In this document: positions 8,870 to 17,247 of the stretch, in pieces
Position numbering within the stretch: position 1 is the first letter of the stretch
Layout: every line of letters starts with the position of its first letter
Assembly (NCBI RefSeq): GCF_000731315.1
Contig: NZ_HG938353.1
Span: 4,406,001-4,470,000, forward strand
Origin: Neorhizobium galegae bv. orientalis str. HAMBI 540
Lineage (GTDB): Bacteria; Pseudomonadota; Alphaproteobacteria; Rhizobiales; Rhizobiaceae
DNA length: 64,000 bases
Direction: 5' to 3'
Translations under genes and position numbers: made by a program
The notes under the pieces: generated by a model
What the model was told of the DNA's origin: nothing
Databases searched by the model: none
What the model saw: the letters and a program-made list of their open reading frames with translations, nothing else

Positions 8870-9090
8870 CCCTGCCTACAATCTACCCGTCCCGTTTCGG
8901 CTACACCGGCCCGCATGACCGGCGAGACGGGACCGGTGCCTTGATGATCTGCCGTCATGCAGGTGGGTCGCCAGGGGCTGCGCAGAAAATGGTCTCCCTC
9001 TCGCCTAATGGCGGGGCGTGCGTGTGTCGCACACAACCCGGTATGGCATTCCGCAAGGACGTAAGACCATGCCGCCGCAGAGGGACCGGA
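8870..9090. other. Gene-free structured stretch, possible ncRNA (strand undetermined)
   Basis: Between the VOC gene and pheA there are about 750 bases without a convincing gene. After the RIME copy, this part shows several base-pairing possibilities. A stem CCCGTTTCGG/CCGGCGAGACGGG lies near 8889-8931, and short hairpins occur at 9002-9013 (CGCC-TAAT-GGCG) and around 9017-9032. Two longer pairings cross each other: ATGGTCT 8989-8995 with AGACCAT 9064-9070, and TCCCTCT 8995-9001 with AGAGGGA 9079-9085. They could form a pseudoknot or alternative states. I could not match it to tmRNA, 6S or RNase P RNA. Confidence 0.3.
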
Positions 9091-9114
9091 GTTGCGCGGA
9101 AAAACAGACCGAAC

Positions 9115-9169
9115 GGGACACGTCGCGTGTCATTATTAAAATTTCAATTCGAGGCACACGACGTGTCCC
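9115..9169. repeat. Long imperfect inverted repeat with AT-rich loop
   Basis: GGGACACGTCG (9115-9125) pairs perfectly with CGACGTGTCCC (9159-9169). After one mismatch the pairing continues for five more base pairs (GTGTC with GGCAC, including one wobble). The loop of about 20 bases is AT-rich (attattaaaatttcaattcg), unlike its surroundings. It has no T-run typical of a terminator. It could be an operator, a cruciform-forming site or part of an RNA. Confidence 0.6.
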
Positions 9170-9341
9170 GGCCGAACTGAAAACCGCAAAACACCAAGGG
9201 GTTATTATGCCCAGCTGTGAGCTTCCAAGTCGATTGCATCTCCTCCGGCATGGTGCACTCCCGGCACTTCGCTTTTGCTCAGCGCGTTCGAGGCTCAAAA
9301 CGCTCCACCGGAGCGTTTTGCCGGCTAAACGCCGCCGCCCC

Positions 9342-10205
9342 TCACCCCTTCTGCAGCGCGCCCCGCATCGGGTGGCCCTTATACGTGCCGAGAACCCGCA
9401 CCTTTTCCGAAAAGAACCGCAGCTCTTCCAGCGCCCGGCGCACCGGGGCGTCGTCGGGATGGCCTTCGATATCGGCATAGAACTGGGTTGCCACGAACTT
9501 GCCGCCGAGTTGGTAGCTTTCGAGCTTGGTCATGTTGATGCCGTTGGTCGCAAAGCCGCCCATCGCCTTGTAGAGCGCAGCCGGGATGTTGCGGACGTTG
9601 AACACGAAAGTGGTGACCAGCACCTCGTCCGGATCGTTCCGCTGCACCCATTTTTCGTCGCGGGAAAGCACCACGAAGCGGGTGACGTTGTCGTCCCGGT
9701 CCTCGACATTTTCCGCCAGGATTTCAAGACCATAGAGATCGGCCGCAAGCCGCGGCGCGAGTGCCGCCATCGTGCGGTCGCCCTTTTCGGCCACCATCTT
9801 GGCCGAACCCGCCGTGTCGCCGGCGACGACGGCCTTCCAGCCGTTCGAGCGGATGATCTTGCGGCACTGGCCGAGCGCATGGATATGGCTGTGGACGGTG
9901 AGGATTTCCTCGCGGGTCACGCCTGGCAGCACCATCAGCTGGAAGCGGATCGGCATGAAATATTCGCCGATGATGTGCAGCCGCGATTCCGGCAGCAGGT
10001 GATGGATGTCAGCGACGCGGCCGGCGATCGTGTTCTCGATCGGGATCATCGCCAGATCCGCCTCGCCGTTTTCGAGGGCCTGGAAGGCGTCCTCGAACGT
10101 CGGGCAGGGAAGCGGTTCCATGGTCGGGAACATGTCGCGGCAGGCCATGTCGGAATTGGCGCCGAAATCGCCCTGGAAGGCGATGCGATTGGTGAGTGCG
10201 TTCAT
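9342..10205 (-). CDS. pheA: Prephenate dehydratase
   Basis: Monofunctional prephenate dehydratase (287 residues) of phenylalanine biosynthesis; it decarboxylates and dehydrates prephenate to phenylpyruvate. The catalytic domain starts IAFQGDFGANSDMAC and has the TRF motif in NVTRFVVLSRD. A C-terminal ACT domain (about residues 195-280, ALYKAMGGFATNGINMTKLES) gives feedback control by phenylalanine in the family. No chorismate mutase domain is fused. It starts 11 bases after the end of kdsB on the same strand, the usual rhizobial arrangement. Confidence 0.96.
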   Translation of the reverse strand: MNALTNRIAFQGDFGANSDMACRDMFPTMEPLPCPTFEDAFQALENGEADLAMIPIENTIAGRVADIHHLLPESRLHIIGEYFMPIRFQLMVLPGVTREEILTVHSHIHALGQCRKIIRSNGWKAVVAGDTAGSAKMVAEKGDRTMAALAPRLAADLYGLEILAENVEDRDDNVTRFVVLSRDEKWVQRNDPDEVLVTTFVFNVRNIPAALYKAMGGFATNGINMTKLESYQLGGKFVATQFYADIEGHPDDAPVRRALEELRFFSEKVRVLGTYKGHPMRGALQKG

Positions 10206-10216
10206 GGGGTTATCCG

Positions 10217-10975
10217 TTACGAGGAGGCACGGGCAAACAGGATCGCACGGGCCTTTTCAAGGTCGGCGGGAGTATCGACGCCCAATGGAACCGAGTCAAC
10301 GATCTCGGCATCGATGCGCATGCCGGCTTCGAGCGCTCGGAGCTGTTCGAGTGATTCGCGCTTTTCGAGCGCGGAAGGCCCGAGCGACACGAATTTTTCG
10401 AGCGCCGCGCGGCGATAGGCGTAGAGCCCGATATGATGATAGAGCGGGCCATTGCCATAGGGCGCGGTGGCGCGGGTAAAATAGAGCGCCTTCAGCCGCG
10501 TCGCCGACAGCGGCGAACCGACGATCTTCACCACGTTCGGATTGGTCTTCTCGTGTTCGTCGGTGATTACGACGGTCAACGTCGCGATATCGGTCGACGG
10601 ATTGTCGAGCGGCCTCAGCGAAGCGCGCACCGCTTCCGGCTCGATCGTCGGCAGGTCGCCCTGGACGTTGATCACGAAGTCCATTTTCGCGTCCGGATCG
10701 GCCTTCTGCACCGCCTCGAAAATGCGATCCGAACCGGACTGGTGATCCCCGCGGGTCATCACCACGTCGAAGCCTGCGGCGGCCACGGCGTCGTAGACAT
10801 CCTGGTGGTCGACGGCGACGATGATTCGCCCGACCTGCGCTTCCTCGGCTCGTTTTGCTACCTGCACGATCATCGGCAGGCCGGCAATATCAGCCAGAGG
10901 TTTCCCCGGCAGGCGTGTCGAGGCCATTCGTGCCGGGATCAACACCAGCGTCCGGTCAAAAGCCGAATTCTTCAT
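10217..10975 (-). CDS. kdsB: 3-deoxy-manno-octulosonate cytidylyltransferase (CMP-KDO synthetase)
   Basis: Activates Kdo with CTP to CMP-Kdo for lipopolysaccharide inner core assembly, in the cytosol. It has 252 residues. The nucleotide-binding N-terminus is [19 protein letters not shown] (residues 11-29). The magnesium-binding segment is [12 protein letters not shown]. The C-terminal part contains [23 protein letters not shown] and the [11 protein letters not shown] end motif. It is first in an operon with pheA. Confidence 0.96.
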   Translation of the reverse strand: MKNSAFDRTLVLIPARMASTRLPGKPLADIAGLPMIVQVAKRAEEAQVGRIIVAVDHQDVYDAVAAAGFDVVMTRGDHQSGSDRIFEAVQKADPDAKMDFVINVQGDLPTIEPEAVRASLRPLDNPSTDIATLTVVITDEHEKTNPNVVKIVGSPLSATRLKALYFTRATAPYGNGPLYHHIGLYAYRRAALEKFVSLGPSALEKRESLEQLRALEAGMRIDAEIVDSVPLGVDTPADLEKARAILFARASS

Positions 10976-11128
10976 GGAAAGACCCTTCTATTCCCGCGTA
11001 AACAGTGTCAAAAAGTCTCACGCGCGGGACGATAATCGTGTTGCAACAACCATGCAAAAGACATAGGTTCCGCGCGATTTCAAGATGGTCCGCTTTCTCA
11101 TGAGGCGGTTGCGAAGGAGCATTTGCGG

Positions 11129-11707
11129 ATGAACCCCAATGTCAACATGGCGGCAGGCGCCCTGCTTGCTACTGTTTTCGTCATGATGTCGGTGTCCATT
11201 GCCTCGGAAGGGATTTTCCATTCGGAGGTACCCGAGAAGGCAGGTTTTGCCATCGTCGCCGCCGAAGAGCCCGCAGCTGGTGAAGCCGCAGCACCCGCTG
11301 CCGCTGCCGTTCCGATCGCGCAGCTTCTGGTGAAGGCCGACGCCAAGGCTGGCGAAGCCACATTCAAGAAGTGTCAGAGCTGTCATTCCGGCGAGAAGGG
11401 CGGACCGAACAAGGTCGGCCCCGATCTCTGGGGCATTGTCGACCGTCCGGTCGCCGAACATGAAGGCTTCTCCTATTCGGCCGGCATGAAGGATTTCTCG
11501 AAGGCCGGCGCCGAGCACTGGACCTTCGACAACCTCAACCACTTCCTCACGGCTCCGAAGGCTTTCGTGAAGGGTACTGCGATGGGCTTTGCCGGCGTCA
11601 AGGCCGATGCCGAGCGCGCCAACCTGATCGCTTATCTGCGCACGCTGGCTGATTCGCCGGTTCCGCTTCCGGACCCGAACGCCGCACCGGCGCCCGCCAC
11701 CAACTGA
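11129..11707 (+). CDS. cycM: Membrane-anchored c-type cytochrome (CycM-like)
   Basis: Electron carrier of class I cytochrome c type, held to the inner membrane by an uncleaved N-terminal helix (residues about 8-28, [20 protein letters not shown]) and facing the periplasm. An Ala/Pro-rich linker follows, then the haem-binding site CQSCH and a C-terminal Met-ligand region with [10 protein letters not shown]. Bradyrhizobium CycM passes electrons from bc1 to the aa3 oxidase; a similar role is inferred. I prefer the ATG at 11129 over an in-frame TTG at 11123, although GAAGGAG lies nearer the TTG. A bidirectional terminator follows at 11734. Confidence 0.9.
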   Translation: MNPNVNMAAGALLATVFVMMSVSIASEGIFHSEVPEKAGFAIVAAEEPAAGEAAAPAAAAVPIAQLLVKADAKAGEATFKKCQSCHSGEKGGPNKVGPDLWGIVDRPVAEHEGFSYSAGMKDFSKAGAEHWTFDNLNHFLTAPKAFVKGTAMGFAGVKADAERANLIAYLRTLADSPVPLPDPNAAPAPATN

Positions 11708-11733
11708 TCGGCGACTTTTTAGAGTGTCCAAAT

Positions 11734-11763
11734 GAAAATGCCCGGCGTCAGTCGGGCATTTTC
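11734..11763. terminator. Bidirectional rho-independent terminator
   Basis: GAAAATGCCCG (11734-11744) pairs with CGGGCATTTTC (11753-11763) around an 8-base loop, with T-rich sequence after the stem on the plus strand. It lies between the convergent ends of the cytochrome gene and the AEC permease gene and can serve both. Confidence 0.8.
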
Positions 11764-11792
11764 ATTTTCAGCACTCGATCCGGCGCGGCAAC

Positions 11793-12737
11793 TCAGCCGA
11801 GCAGCCAGGCCCAGAAGCCGACGGTGAAGACCCCGAATGCCGTGGTCATGCTGATCACCGATGCCGCAAGACTATGTCCGGAGCGGAAGCGCTGCGCGAT
11901 CAGCCAGGCATTGATGCCGGTCGGCACCGACGCGGTCAGCACCAGCGCCGTCGCCCAGTCTTTCGGCAGGGCAAACAGATGGCTCATCAGGAAGACGAGT
12001 GTCGGGAGCAGCATCAGCTTGAGTACGGCCGCGGTGCCCGAAAGGCCGATATCGCCCCGGATCGGATATCGCGTCAGAGCCATGCCGATCGATATCAGAG
12101 CGACCGGACTTGCCGCGGCGGAAATCTGATCGACGACAATGGCGATCGCCGATGGGAAATGCAGGCCGAGGAAGTTGAAGGCGACGCCGATGATAAGCGC
12201 AATCACCAAGGGATTGCGGGCAAGGTTGGAGCCCACCTGCTTGAGCACCGCAGCAATGCCGCGTTTTTCGCCGCCGTCGACCTTGGCGGCCGCACCCTCC
12301 ATCAGGATGGTGCCGGCCACCATCATCAGCGGCAGGTGGATCGCAAGCAGGATCGAGATCGCCACCAGCCCGTCCTTGCCGACCACATGCGCTACCAGCG
12401 GCAGGCCGATGAAGACGTTGTTGGCAAACGAGCCGGACATGCCGGCGATCACACCGATCTTCGCATCCCGGCCGAAAACGCGGGTGGTGAGGATGTGACC
12501 GATCGCCCAGGTCATGGCGACACCGAGAAAATAGACGGTCCACAGCCGGAACGGCGAGGCGCCTTCGAAATGCGCATCCGCCAGCGTCCGGAAGATCAGC
12601 ATCGGCACGGCGATCTTGAAGACGAATTCGCCGAGCGCATCGCCGGTCTCCTCCTTCAATATCCCGGTTTTCGCCGCCATCCAGCCGATCAGGATCAGGA
12701 TGAAGAGGGGCACGACATTCAGGAACACGGAGGACAA
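11793..12737 (-). CDS. AEC family permease (auxin efflux carrier type)
   Basis: Integral membrane transporter of about 314 residues with 8-10 hydrophobic segments. The N-terminus (SSVFLNVVPLFILILIGWMAAKTGIL) and the internal GMSGSFANNVFIGLPLV motif, with its conserved Asn, are typical of the AEC/MdcF family that moves organic acids or similar anions. The substrate is unknown. No ATG start fits: the frame continues upstream without a hydrophobic start. I chose the TTG at 12737, which gives family-typical length; a GTG at 12728 is equally possible. A terminator-like hairpin on the same strand lies 115 bases upstream. Confidence 0.82.
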   Translation of the reverse strand: MSSVFLNVVPLFILILIGWMAAKTGILKEETGDALGEFVFKIAVPMLIFRTLADAHFEGASPFRLWTVYFLGVAMTWAIGHILTTRVFGRDAKIGVIAGMSGSFANNVFIGLPLVAHVVGKDGLVAISILLAIHLPLMMVAGTILMEGAAAKVDGGEKRGIAAVLKQVGSNLARNPLVIALIIGVAFNFLGLHFPSAIAIVVDQISAAASPVALISIGMALTRYPIRGDIGLSGTAAVLKLMLLPTLVFLMSHLFALPKDWATALVLTASVPTGINAWLIAQRFRSGHSLAASVISMTTAFGVFTVGFWAWLLG

Positions 12738-12851
12738 GAGGCAGGCTTTCTGTGGGGACGGTTTTATGCGTCTAACCCATGTCGCGGCTTGCCACAAATG
12801 CGTTGATGTAGAAAAGCCGCTTGAAAGCGAGGCGTGGCGACCGGCGCCGAA

Positions 12852-12985
12852 CAAAAAAGCGGGGCAATCCCCGCTTTCCCTCCTGGTCTCGTCCAGGACA
12901 TCCGGTGGTCAGCCGCCAGTTCATCCGTGGTCGGCAACACAACCGGATCGCCAAGTGTATAACCTGTGATCGTGACACCAGAGTG
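12852..12985 (-). ncRNA. Candidate small RNA ending in a strong intrinsic terminator
   Basis: On the minus strand, AAAGCGGGG (12877-12869) pairs with CCCCGCTTT (12864-12856) around ATTG and is followed by a run of six T. No minus-strand gene lies upstream: adenosine kinase is on the plus strand. The terminator therefore either ends a short independent RNA starting somewhere near 12960-12990 or attenuates the AEC permease transcript. The 5' boundary is a guess. Confidence 0.4.
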
Positions 12986-13098
12986 ACGGCCCAAAATGCC
13001 CCGGATTGCCGGTATCGCGGTTATTTTCCCTTCCAATCAGTGGAAAACCCGAATACCGGTTTTCGCGACAAACTGTTTCCCGAGAGGATCAAGACCGG

Positions 13099-14091
13099 AT
13101 GCCCAAGTTCGACGTGCTCACCATCGGCAATGCCATCGTGGATATTCTCGCCCGCTGCGACGACGATTTCCTGAGCGACAATGCGATCACCAAGGGCGCG
13201 ATGAACCTGATCGATGCCGAACGTGCCGAGCTCCTCTATTCGAAGATGGGCCCGGCGGTCGAAGCGTCCGGCGGGTCGGCGGGCAACACGGCGGCCGGCA
13301 TTGCCGGTTTCGGAGGCAAGGCGGCCTATTTCGGCAAGGTTGCGGAAGACCAGCTCGGCAACATCTTCCAGCACGACATCCGCGCCCAGGGCGTTCACTA
13401 CCAGACCAGGCCGGAAGGCAGCAATCCGCCGACCGCCCGTTCGATGATCTTCGTCACGCCGGATGGCGAGCGTTCGATGAACACTTATCTCGGCGCCTGC
13501 GTCGATCTTGGCCCGGAACATGTCGAGAAGGACGTCGTCGCGGAAGCCAAGGTCACCTATTTCGAGGGTTACCTCTGGGACCCGCCGCGCGCCAAGGAAG
13601 CGATCCGCGAATCGGCCCGCATCGCCCATGAACATGGCCGCGAAGTGTCGATGACGCTGTCCGACCCTTTCTGCGTCGGCCGCTACCGTGCCGAGTTCCT
13701 CGACTTGATGCGCTCCGGCACGGTCGACATCGTGTTTGCCAACAAACAGGAAGCGCTGTCGCTCTACGAGACCGAGGATTTCGAACTGGCGCTGAAGAAG
13801 ATCTCGCAGGATTGCAAGCTGGCGGCGGTGACGCTCAGCGAGGAAGGCGCGATCATCGTTCGCGGCGACGAACGCGTGAAGGTCGCGGCCTATCCGATCA
13901 GGGAACTGGTCGATACGACCGGCGCCGGCGATCTGTTCGCGGCCGGTTTCCTGTTCGGTTACACGCAGGATCGTTCGCTGGAGGATTGCGGCAAGCTCGG
14001 CTGCCTCGCCGCTGCCATCTGCATCCAGCAGATCGGCCCGCGCCCGATGGCGTCGCTCACCGAAGCTGCGGCGCGCGAAGGCCTCATCTGA
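13099..14091 (+). CDS. Adenosine kinase (PfkB/ribokinase family)
   Basis: Sugar kinase of 330 residues that phosphorylates adenosine or a related nucleoside to the monophosphate for purine salvage. The N-terminus KFDVLTIGNAIVDILARCDD and the first PfkB signature GGSAGNTAAGIAGFGGKA (near residues 55-72) are present. So is the second signature with the catalytic Asp, DTTGAGDLFAAGFLFG (about 274-289). Layout and length fit the alphaproteobacterial adenosine kinase group, though a PfkB relative with another nucleoside substrate cannot be excluded. I chose the ATG at 13099, which follows GAGAGGATC; an in-frame ATG at 13006 would add a non-conserved extension. Confidence 0.9.
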   Translation: MPKFDVLTIGNAIVDILARCDDDFLSDNAITKGAMNLIDAERAELLYSKMGPAVEASGGSAGNTAAGIAGFGGKAAYFGKVAEDQLGNIFQHDIRAQGVHYQTRPEGSNPPTARSMIFVTPDGERSMNTYLGACVDLGPEHVEKDVVAEAKVTYFEGYLWDPPRAKEAIRESARIAHEHGREVSMTLSDPFCVGRYRAEFLDLMRSGTVDIVFANKQEALSLYETEDFELALKKISQDCKLAAVTLSEEGAIIVRGDERVKVAAYPIRELVDTTGAGDLFAAGFLFGYTQDRSLEDCGKLGCLAAAICIQQIGPRPMASLTEAAAREGLI

Positions 14092-14109
14092 GGCTTCGCA
14101 GGAAAAATC

Positions 14110-14652
14110 TTATTTGAACGCCTCGCCGGGATAAGCGCCCCAGACTTCGGCCTGGGCGACCCAGCCCTCGGCGCCGTTGGTCTCGACCCGGCACCAGTCG
14201 CCGTTGCATTCCTTGATCTGCAGCACGACGCCCGGCTCCAGCTTGGCGAGGACGGCGGCGGTACCTTGCGGGTCACGGCGCACGTTGACGTAGATATCCT
14301 TGCCCTTGCCGCGCATCCAGGGGGCTGCGACCGCAGTCCGCTCGCCTGAAAGCAGAGCCTGGTTCACCCAGCCCTCGGTGCCCTCGGCATCGCGAACCCG
14401 CCGCCAGTTTTCATATTCCTGGATGATTTCCATCGGCGTGCCGGACTTCATATACATCCAGGACACCGCGTAGTCTGTGCTTGGGCCGATGCGGATATTG
14501 ACCTTCCTCGACTTGAGGCTGACGAAACGCGGCAGCGGCAGGCCGCTCGGACCCTTGGCCGCACCCTGCGCAAAGCTCGGGGCGGATGCAGATAGGGAGG
14601 CGACAAGCCCGAAGGAAAGAGCGATGAAAGAGCTGAGAATGGCGCGACGCAT
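14110..14652 (-). CDS. Secreted bacterial SH3-domain protein
   Basis: 180-residue exported protein. A clear signal peptide (RRAILSSFIALSFGLVAS, cleavage probably after SAPSFA) is followed by two SH3b-like repeats. The first is LPLPRFVSLKSRKVNIRIGP...GWVNQALLSG and the second is DIYVNVRRDPQGTAAVLAKL...GWVAQAEVW. Such domains usually bind peptidoglycan or mediate envelope contacts; a specific role cannot be assigned. It ends 18 bases from the convergent adenosine kinase gene. Confidence 0.85.
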   Translation of the reverse strand: MRRAILSSFIALSFGLVASLSASAPSFAQGAAKGPSGLPLPRFVSLKSRKVNIRIGPSTDYAVSWMYMKSGTPMEIIQEYENWRRVRDAEGTEGWVNQALLSGERTAVAAPWMRGKGKDIYVNVRRDPQGTAAVLAKLEPGVVLQIKECNGDWCRVETNGAEGWVAQAEVWGAYPGEAFK

Positions 14653-14841
14653 GTGTTTGGTTCCGGCTGAGCGATCTCGGGCTTTCGGGAACCTCGCGAG
14701 GTTTTGTTTGTCTTCGCTGACGGGTCTGGTAGAAAACGCCCTGGATGAACTGAATATCGCGCGACTTGGTTAAGGACCTCCTAAAGCAGGCCACCTGAAA
14801 GTGGTACGGGTTTCGGGATAACGACAAGCGTCGAACAAAAG

Positions 14842-14885
14842 CTTGAAGCACGAAACCCGGATACATCCAGGTTTCGTGCTTCAAG
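14842..14885. repeat. Perfect 16-bp inverted repeat in the leader of the 2-hydroxyacid dehydrogenase gene
   Basis: CTTGAAGCACGAAACC (14842-14857) and GGTTTCGTGCTTCAAG (14870-14885) are exact reverse complements around a 12-base loop. The repeat ends 19 bases before the downstream ATG. On the minus strand it is followed by CTTTTG, so it is terminator-like in that direction only, where no gene precedes it. Confidence 0.85.
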
Positions 14886-14904
14886 GCGTCAGGCAGAGAG
14901 TTTC

Positions 14905-15909
14905 ATGACGGCGAAGAAGAAACCCAAGGTCTATATCACCCGTAAGCTGCCGGATGCGGTGGAAACCCGCATGCGCGAGCTGTTCGAGGCCGAACTCAAT
15001 ATCGACGACACGCCACGTTCGCGCGACGAACTGGCGGCCGCCATGAAATCGGCCGACGTGCTGGTGCCGACGGTGACCGACCGTATCGACGAGGCGCTGA
15101 TCGAGCAGGCCGGCCCGCAGCTGAAGCTGATCGCCAGCTTCTCCAACGGCTTCGACCATATCGATGTCGATGCCGCAGCCCGGAAGGGCATCACCGTTAC
15201 CAATACGCCGAACGTGCTGACCGAGGACACGGCCGACATGACCGTGGCGCTGATCCTTGCCGTCAACCGGCGGCTCGCGGAGGGTTCGCGCATCCTGACC
15301 GACAAGCCCGGCGAGTGGACCGGCTGGAGTCCCACCTGGATGCTCGGCCGGCGGATATGGGGCAAGCGTATCGGCATCGTCGGCATGGGCCGCATAGGCA
15401 CCGCCGTCGCTCGCCGCGCCAAGGCTTTCGGCCTGTCGATCCATTACCACAACCGCAAGCGCGTCAGCCCGGCGACCGAAGAGGAGCTCGAGGCGACCTA
15501 TTGGGACAGCCTCGACCAGATGCTCGCCCGCGTCGATATCGTCTCGGTCAATTGTCCCTCGACGCCGGCGACGTTCCATCTCCTGTCGGCGCGGCGCCTG
15601 GCGCTGATGCAGCCAGGCTCGATCATCGTCAACACCGCCCGCGGCGACATCATCGACGAGGCGGCGATGATCCAGCTTTTGCGCGACAACAAGATCGCCG
15701 GCGCCGGGCTGGACGTCTACCAGAACGAGCCGGCGGTGAACCCGAAACTGGTCAAGCTCGCTCATCAGGGCCGGGTCGTGCTGCTGCCGCATATGGGCTC
15801 GGCGACGATCGAGGGCCGGATCGACATGGGCGACAAGGTGATCATCAACATCCGCACCTTCTTCGACGGCCACCGCCCGCCGAACCGGGTGCTTCCGGGC
15901 CGCAACTGA
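14905..15909 (+). CDS. D-isomer-specific 2-hydroxyacid dehydrogenase
   Basis: NAD(P)-dependent reductase of 334 residues, probably acting on glyoxylate or hydroxypyruvate. The nucleotide-binding motif is GIVGMGRIGTAVARRAKAFG. The three catalytic residues lie in NTARGDIIDE (Arg), QNEPAVNP (Glu) and LLPHMGSATIEGR (His). The N-terminal catalytic-domain strand (KPKVYITRKLPDAVETRMRE) resembles GyaR-type glyoxylate reductases. No strong ribosome site is visible before the ATG (GGCAGAGAGTTTC). A perfect hairpin lies just upstream. The gene abuts the convergent GNAT gene with no spacer. Confidence 0.9.
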   Translation: MTAKKKPKVYITRKLPDAVETRMRELFEAELNIDDTPRSRDELAAAMKSADVLVPTVTDRIDEALIEQAGPQLKLIASFSNGFDHIDVDAAARKGITVTNTPNVLTEDTADMTVALILAVNRRLAEGSRILTDKPGEWTGWSPTWMLGRRIWGKRIGIVGMGRIGTAVARRAKAFGLSIHYHNRKRVSPATEEELEATYWDSLDQMLARVDIVSVNCPSTPATFHLLSARRLALMQPGSIIVNTARGDIIDEAAMIQLLRDNKIAGAGLDVYQNEPAVNPKLVKLAHQGRVVLLPHMGSATIEGRIDMGDKVIINIRTFFDGHRPPNRVLPGRN

Positions 15910-16422
15910 TCAGTCGAGACGCTTCTGCATCTCAATCGAGGTGGCGCGGGTAAAGCCCGGATGGGAGTTCTCCGCCGTCCTGGCGAAACCCCATCTTGCG
16001 AAGGTCGCGTGATTGGCGGTGAGTTCGATGCGGGTTTCGAGCCGCAGTGCCGGCAAGCCTTTTTCCCGGGCAATCCCTTCCGCGACGATCAGCAGCCGGC
16101 GGCCGATGCCCTTGCCTTGACTGGCCGGGGCTATGGCGAGCTTGCCGATATAGAGGAAGCCCGGCTCCGGTTTGCAGAAGACGCAGCCGGTCAGCCTGCC
16201 GCTCTCGATTGCCGCAAACGCGATCTCATCGCGAGCCTTCTGGGCGAGTGACGCGAGCGTCAGGCGATGTGCCGAGGAGGGCGGGTCGATGACGTCGTCC
16301 ATATAAGCGAAGGAGGAGAGGATAAGCGCCAGCAGCTCGTCCCAGCGTCCGAAATCCTCGTCGATGCGGACAATCTTGATCCCTGGCTCGATCAAGGGCT
16401 CGATTGCAGGCGGCTCGATCAC
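15910..16422 (-). CDS. GNAT family N-acetyltransferase
   Basis: 170-residue acyltransferase. Motif A with the acetyl-CoA pyrophosphate loop is visible as KLAIAPASQGKGIGRRLLIVAEGIAREKG (about residues 91-119), with Q/RxxGxG/A in the form QGKGIG. The C-terminal part LETRIELTANHATFARWGFARTAE is typical of single-domain GNATs. The substrate is unknown. It overlaps the end of the MoeB-like gene by four bases (ATGA at 16419-16422), so the two form an operon. Confidence 0.88.
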   Translation of the reverse strand: MIEPPAIEPLIEPGIKIVRIDEDFGRWDELLALILSSFAYMDDVIDPPSSAHRLTLASLAQKARDEIAFAAIESGRLTGCVFCKPEPGFLYIGKLAIAPASQGKGIGRRLLIVAEGIAREKGLPALRLETRIELTANHATFARWGFARTAENSHPGFTRATSIEMQKRLD

Positions 16423-17204
16423 TCGGCGGCTGCCTTGGCCGTGCGGCGCTTGTATTTGATCGTGTCGAAACGGGCCGACAGCGAATCGTAGAGCATCAGC
16501 CGTCCGACCAGCGGCTCGCCGATGCCGGTGACGAGCTTGATCGCCTCCATCGCCATCAGCGTGCCGATGACTCCCGTCAGTGCACCCACGACGCCGGTCT
16601 CGGCGCAGGAGGGGATAAGCCCCGCTGGCGGCTTTTCCGGAAACAGATCGCGATAGCCGGGGTTGAGAACGCCGTCCGGCCCCGCCTCATAGGGTTTCAT
16701 CACCGTCACCGACCCGTCGAACCGGCCGACAGCGCCGGTGACCAGCGGTATCCGCGTGAGTTCCGCAGCATCGGCCGCCGCGTAGCGGGTATCGAAATTA
16801 TCGGATCCGTCGATCAGCAGGTCGAAAAGGGCGAGCTTCCGCGCTGCCCATTCGGCGGAAAAGCGCTCCTCGAAATCTACCACGCGGACATGCGGGTTGA
16901 GACGGGCGATCGCCTCTCGGGCGCTCCTGGTCTTCATCTCGCCGATCGTGCCGGTATCGTGGATAACCTGCCGCTGCAGGTTGGAGAGGGAAACCAGGTC
17001 GTCGTCGATGATGCCGAGCGTGCCGATGCCGGCGGCTGCCAGATATTCGAGGATCGGCGCGCCGAGCCCGCCGGCGCCGATCACCAGCACGCGGGCATTC
17101 TTCATCCTCTGCTGCCCCGTGCCGCCGATTTCCGGCAGCAGGATATGGCGGCGGTAGCGCTCGATCTCGTCTTGGCTCAGTTTTTCCGGGGTCAGGCTTT
17201 CCAT
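16419..17204 (-). CDS. moeB: HesA/MoeB/ThiF family adenylyltransferase
   Basis: E1-like enzyme (261 residues) that adenylates the C-terminal Gly-Gly of a ubiquitin-like sulfur carrier such as MoaD or ThiS. The Rossmann motif is VLVIGAGGLGAPILEYLAAAG (residues 39-59). LSNLQRQVIH, the ATP-binding DGSDNFDTRY (132-141) and C200 in IPSCAETG follow. C200 is the only cysteine in the protein. The zinc-binding pairs known in MoeB are both absent: YRD replaces YRC, and the C-terminus stops at KRRTAKAAAE without CxxC. The gene symbol is tentative because ThiF/MoeB identity depends on partners not in this window. Confidence 0.8.
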   Translation of the reverse strand: MESLTPEKLSQDEIERYRRHILLPEIGGTGQQRMKNARVLVIGAGGLGAPILEYLAAAGIGTLGIIDDDLVSLSNLQRQVIHDTGTIGEMKTRSAREAIARLNPHVRVVDFEERFSAEWAARKLALFDLLIDGSDNFDTRYAAADAAELTRIPLVTGAVGRFDGSVTVMKPYEAGPDGVLNPGYRDLFPEKPPAGLIPSCAETGVVGALTGVIGTLMAMEAIKLVTGIGEPLVGRLMLYDSLSARFDTIKYKRRTAKAAAE

Positions 17205-17247
17205 GGCGCAATCATATCACCGGCCGCCGGGCCACGTAAGGTGGATT

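Noticed and set aside
8870..9090. Possible tmRNA, RNase P RNA or 6S RNA
   Set aside because: I found no tag peptide, no T-loop, no RNase P core motif and no convincing 6S central bubble; only unassigned structure.
13006..13098. Upstream ATG for adenosine kinase
   Set aside because: The added 31 residues are not family-like and the ATG at 13099 starts directly at the conserved KFDVLTIGNAIVD strand.
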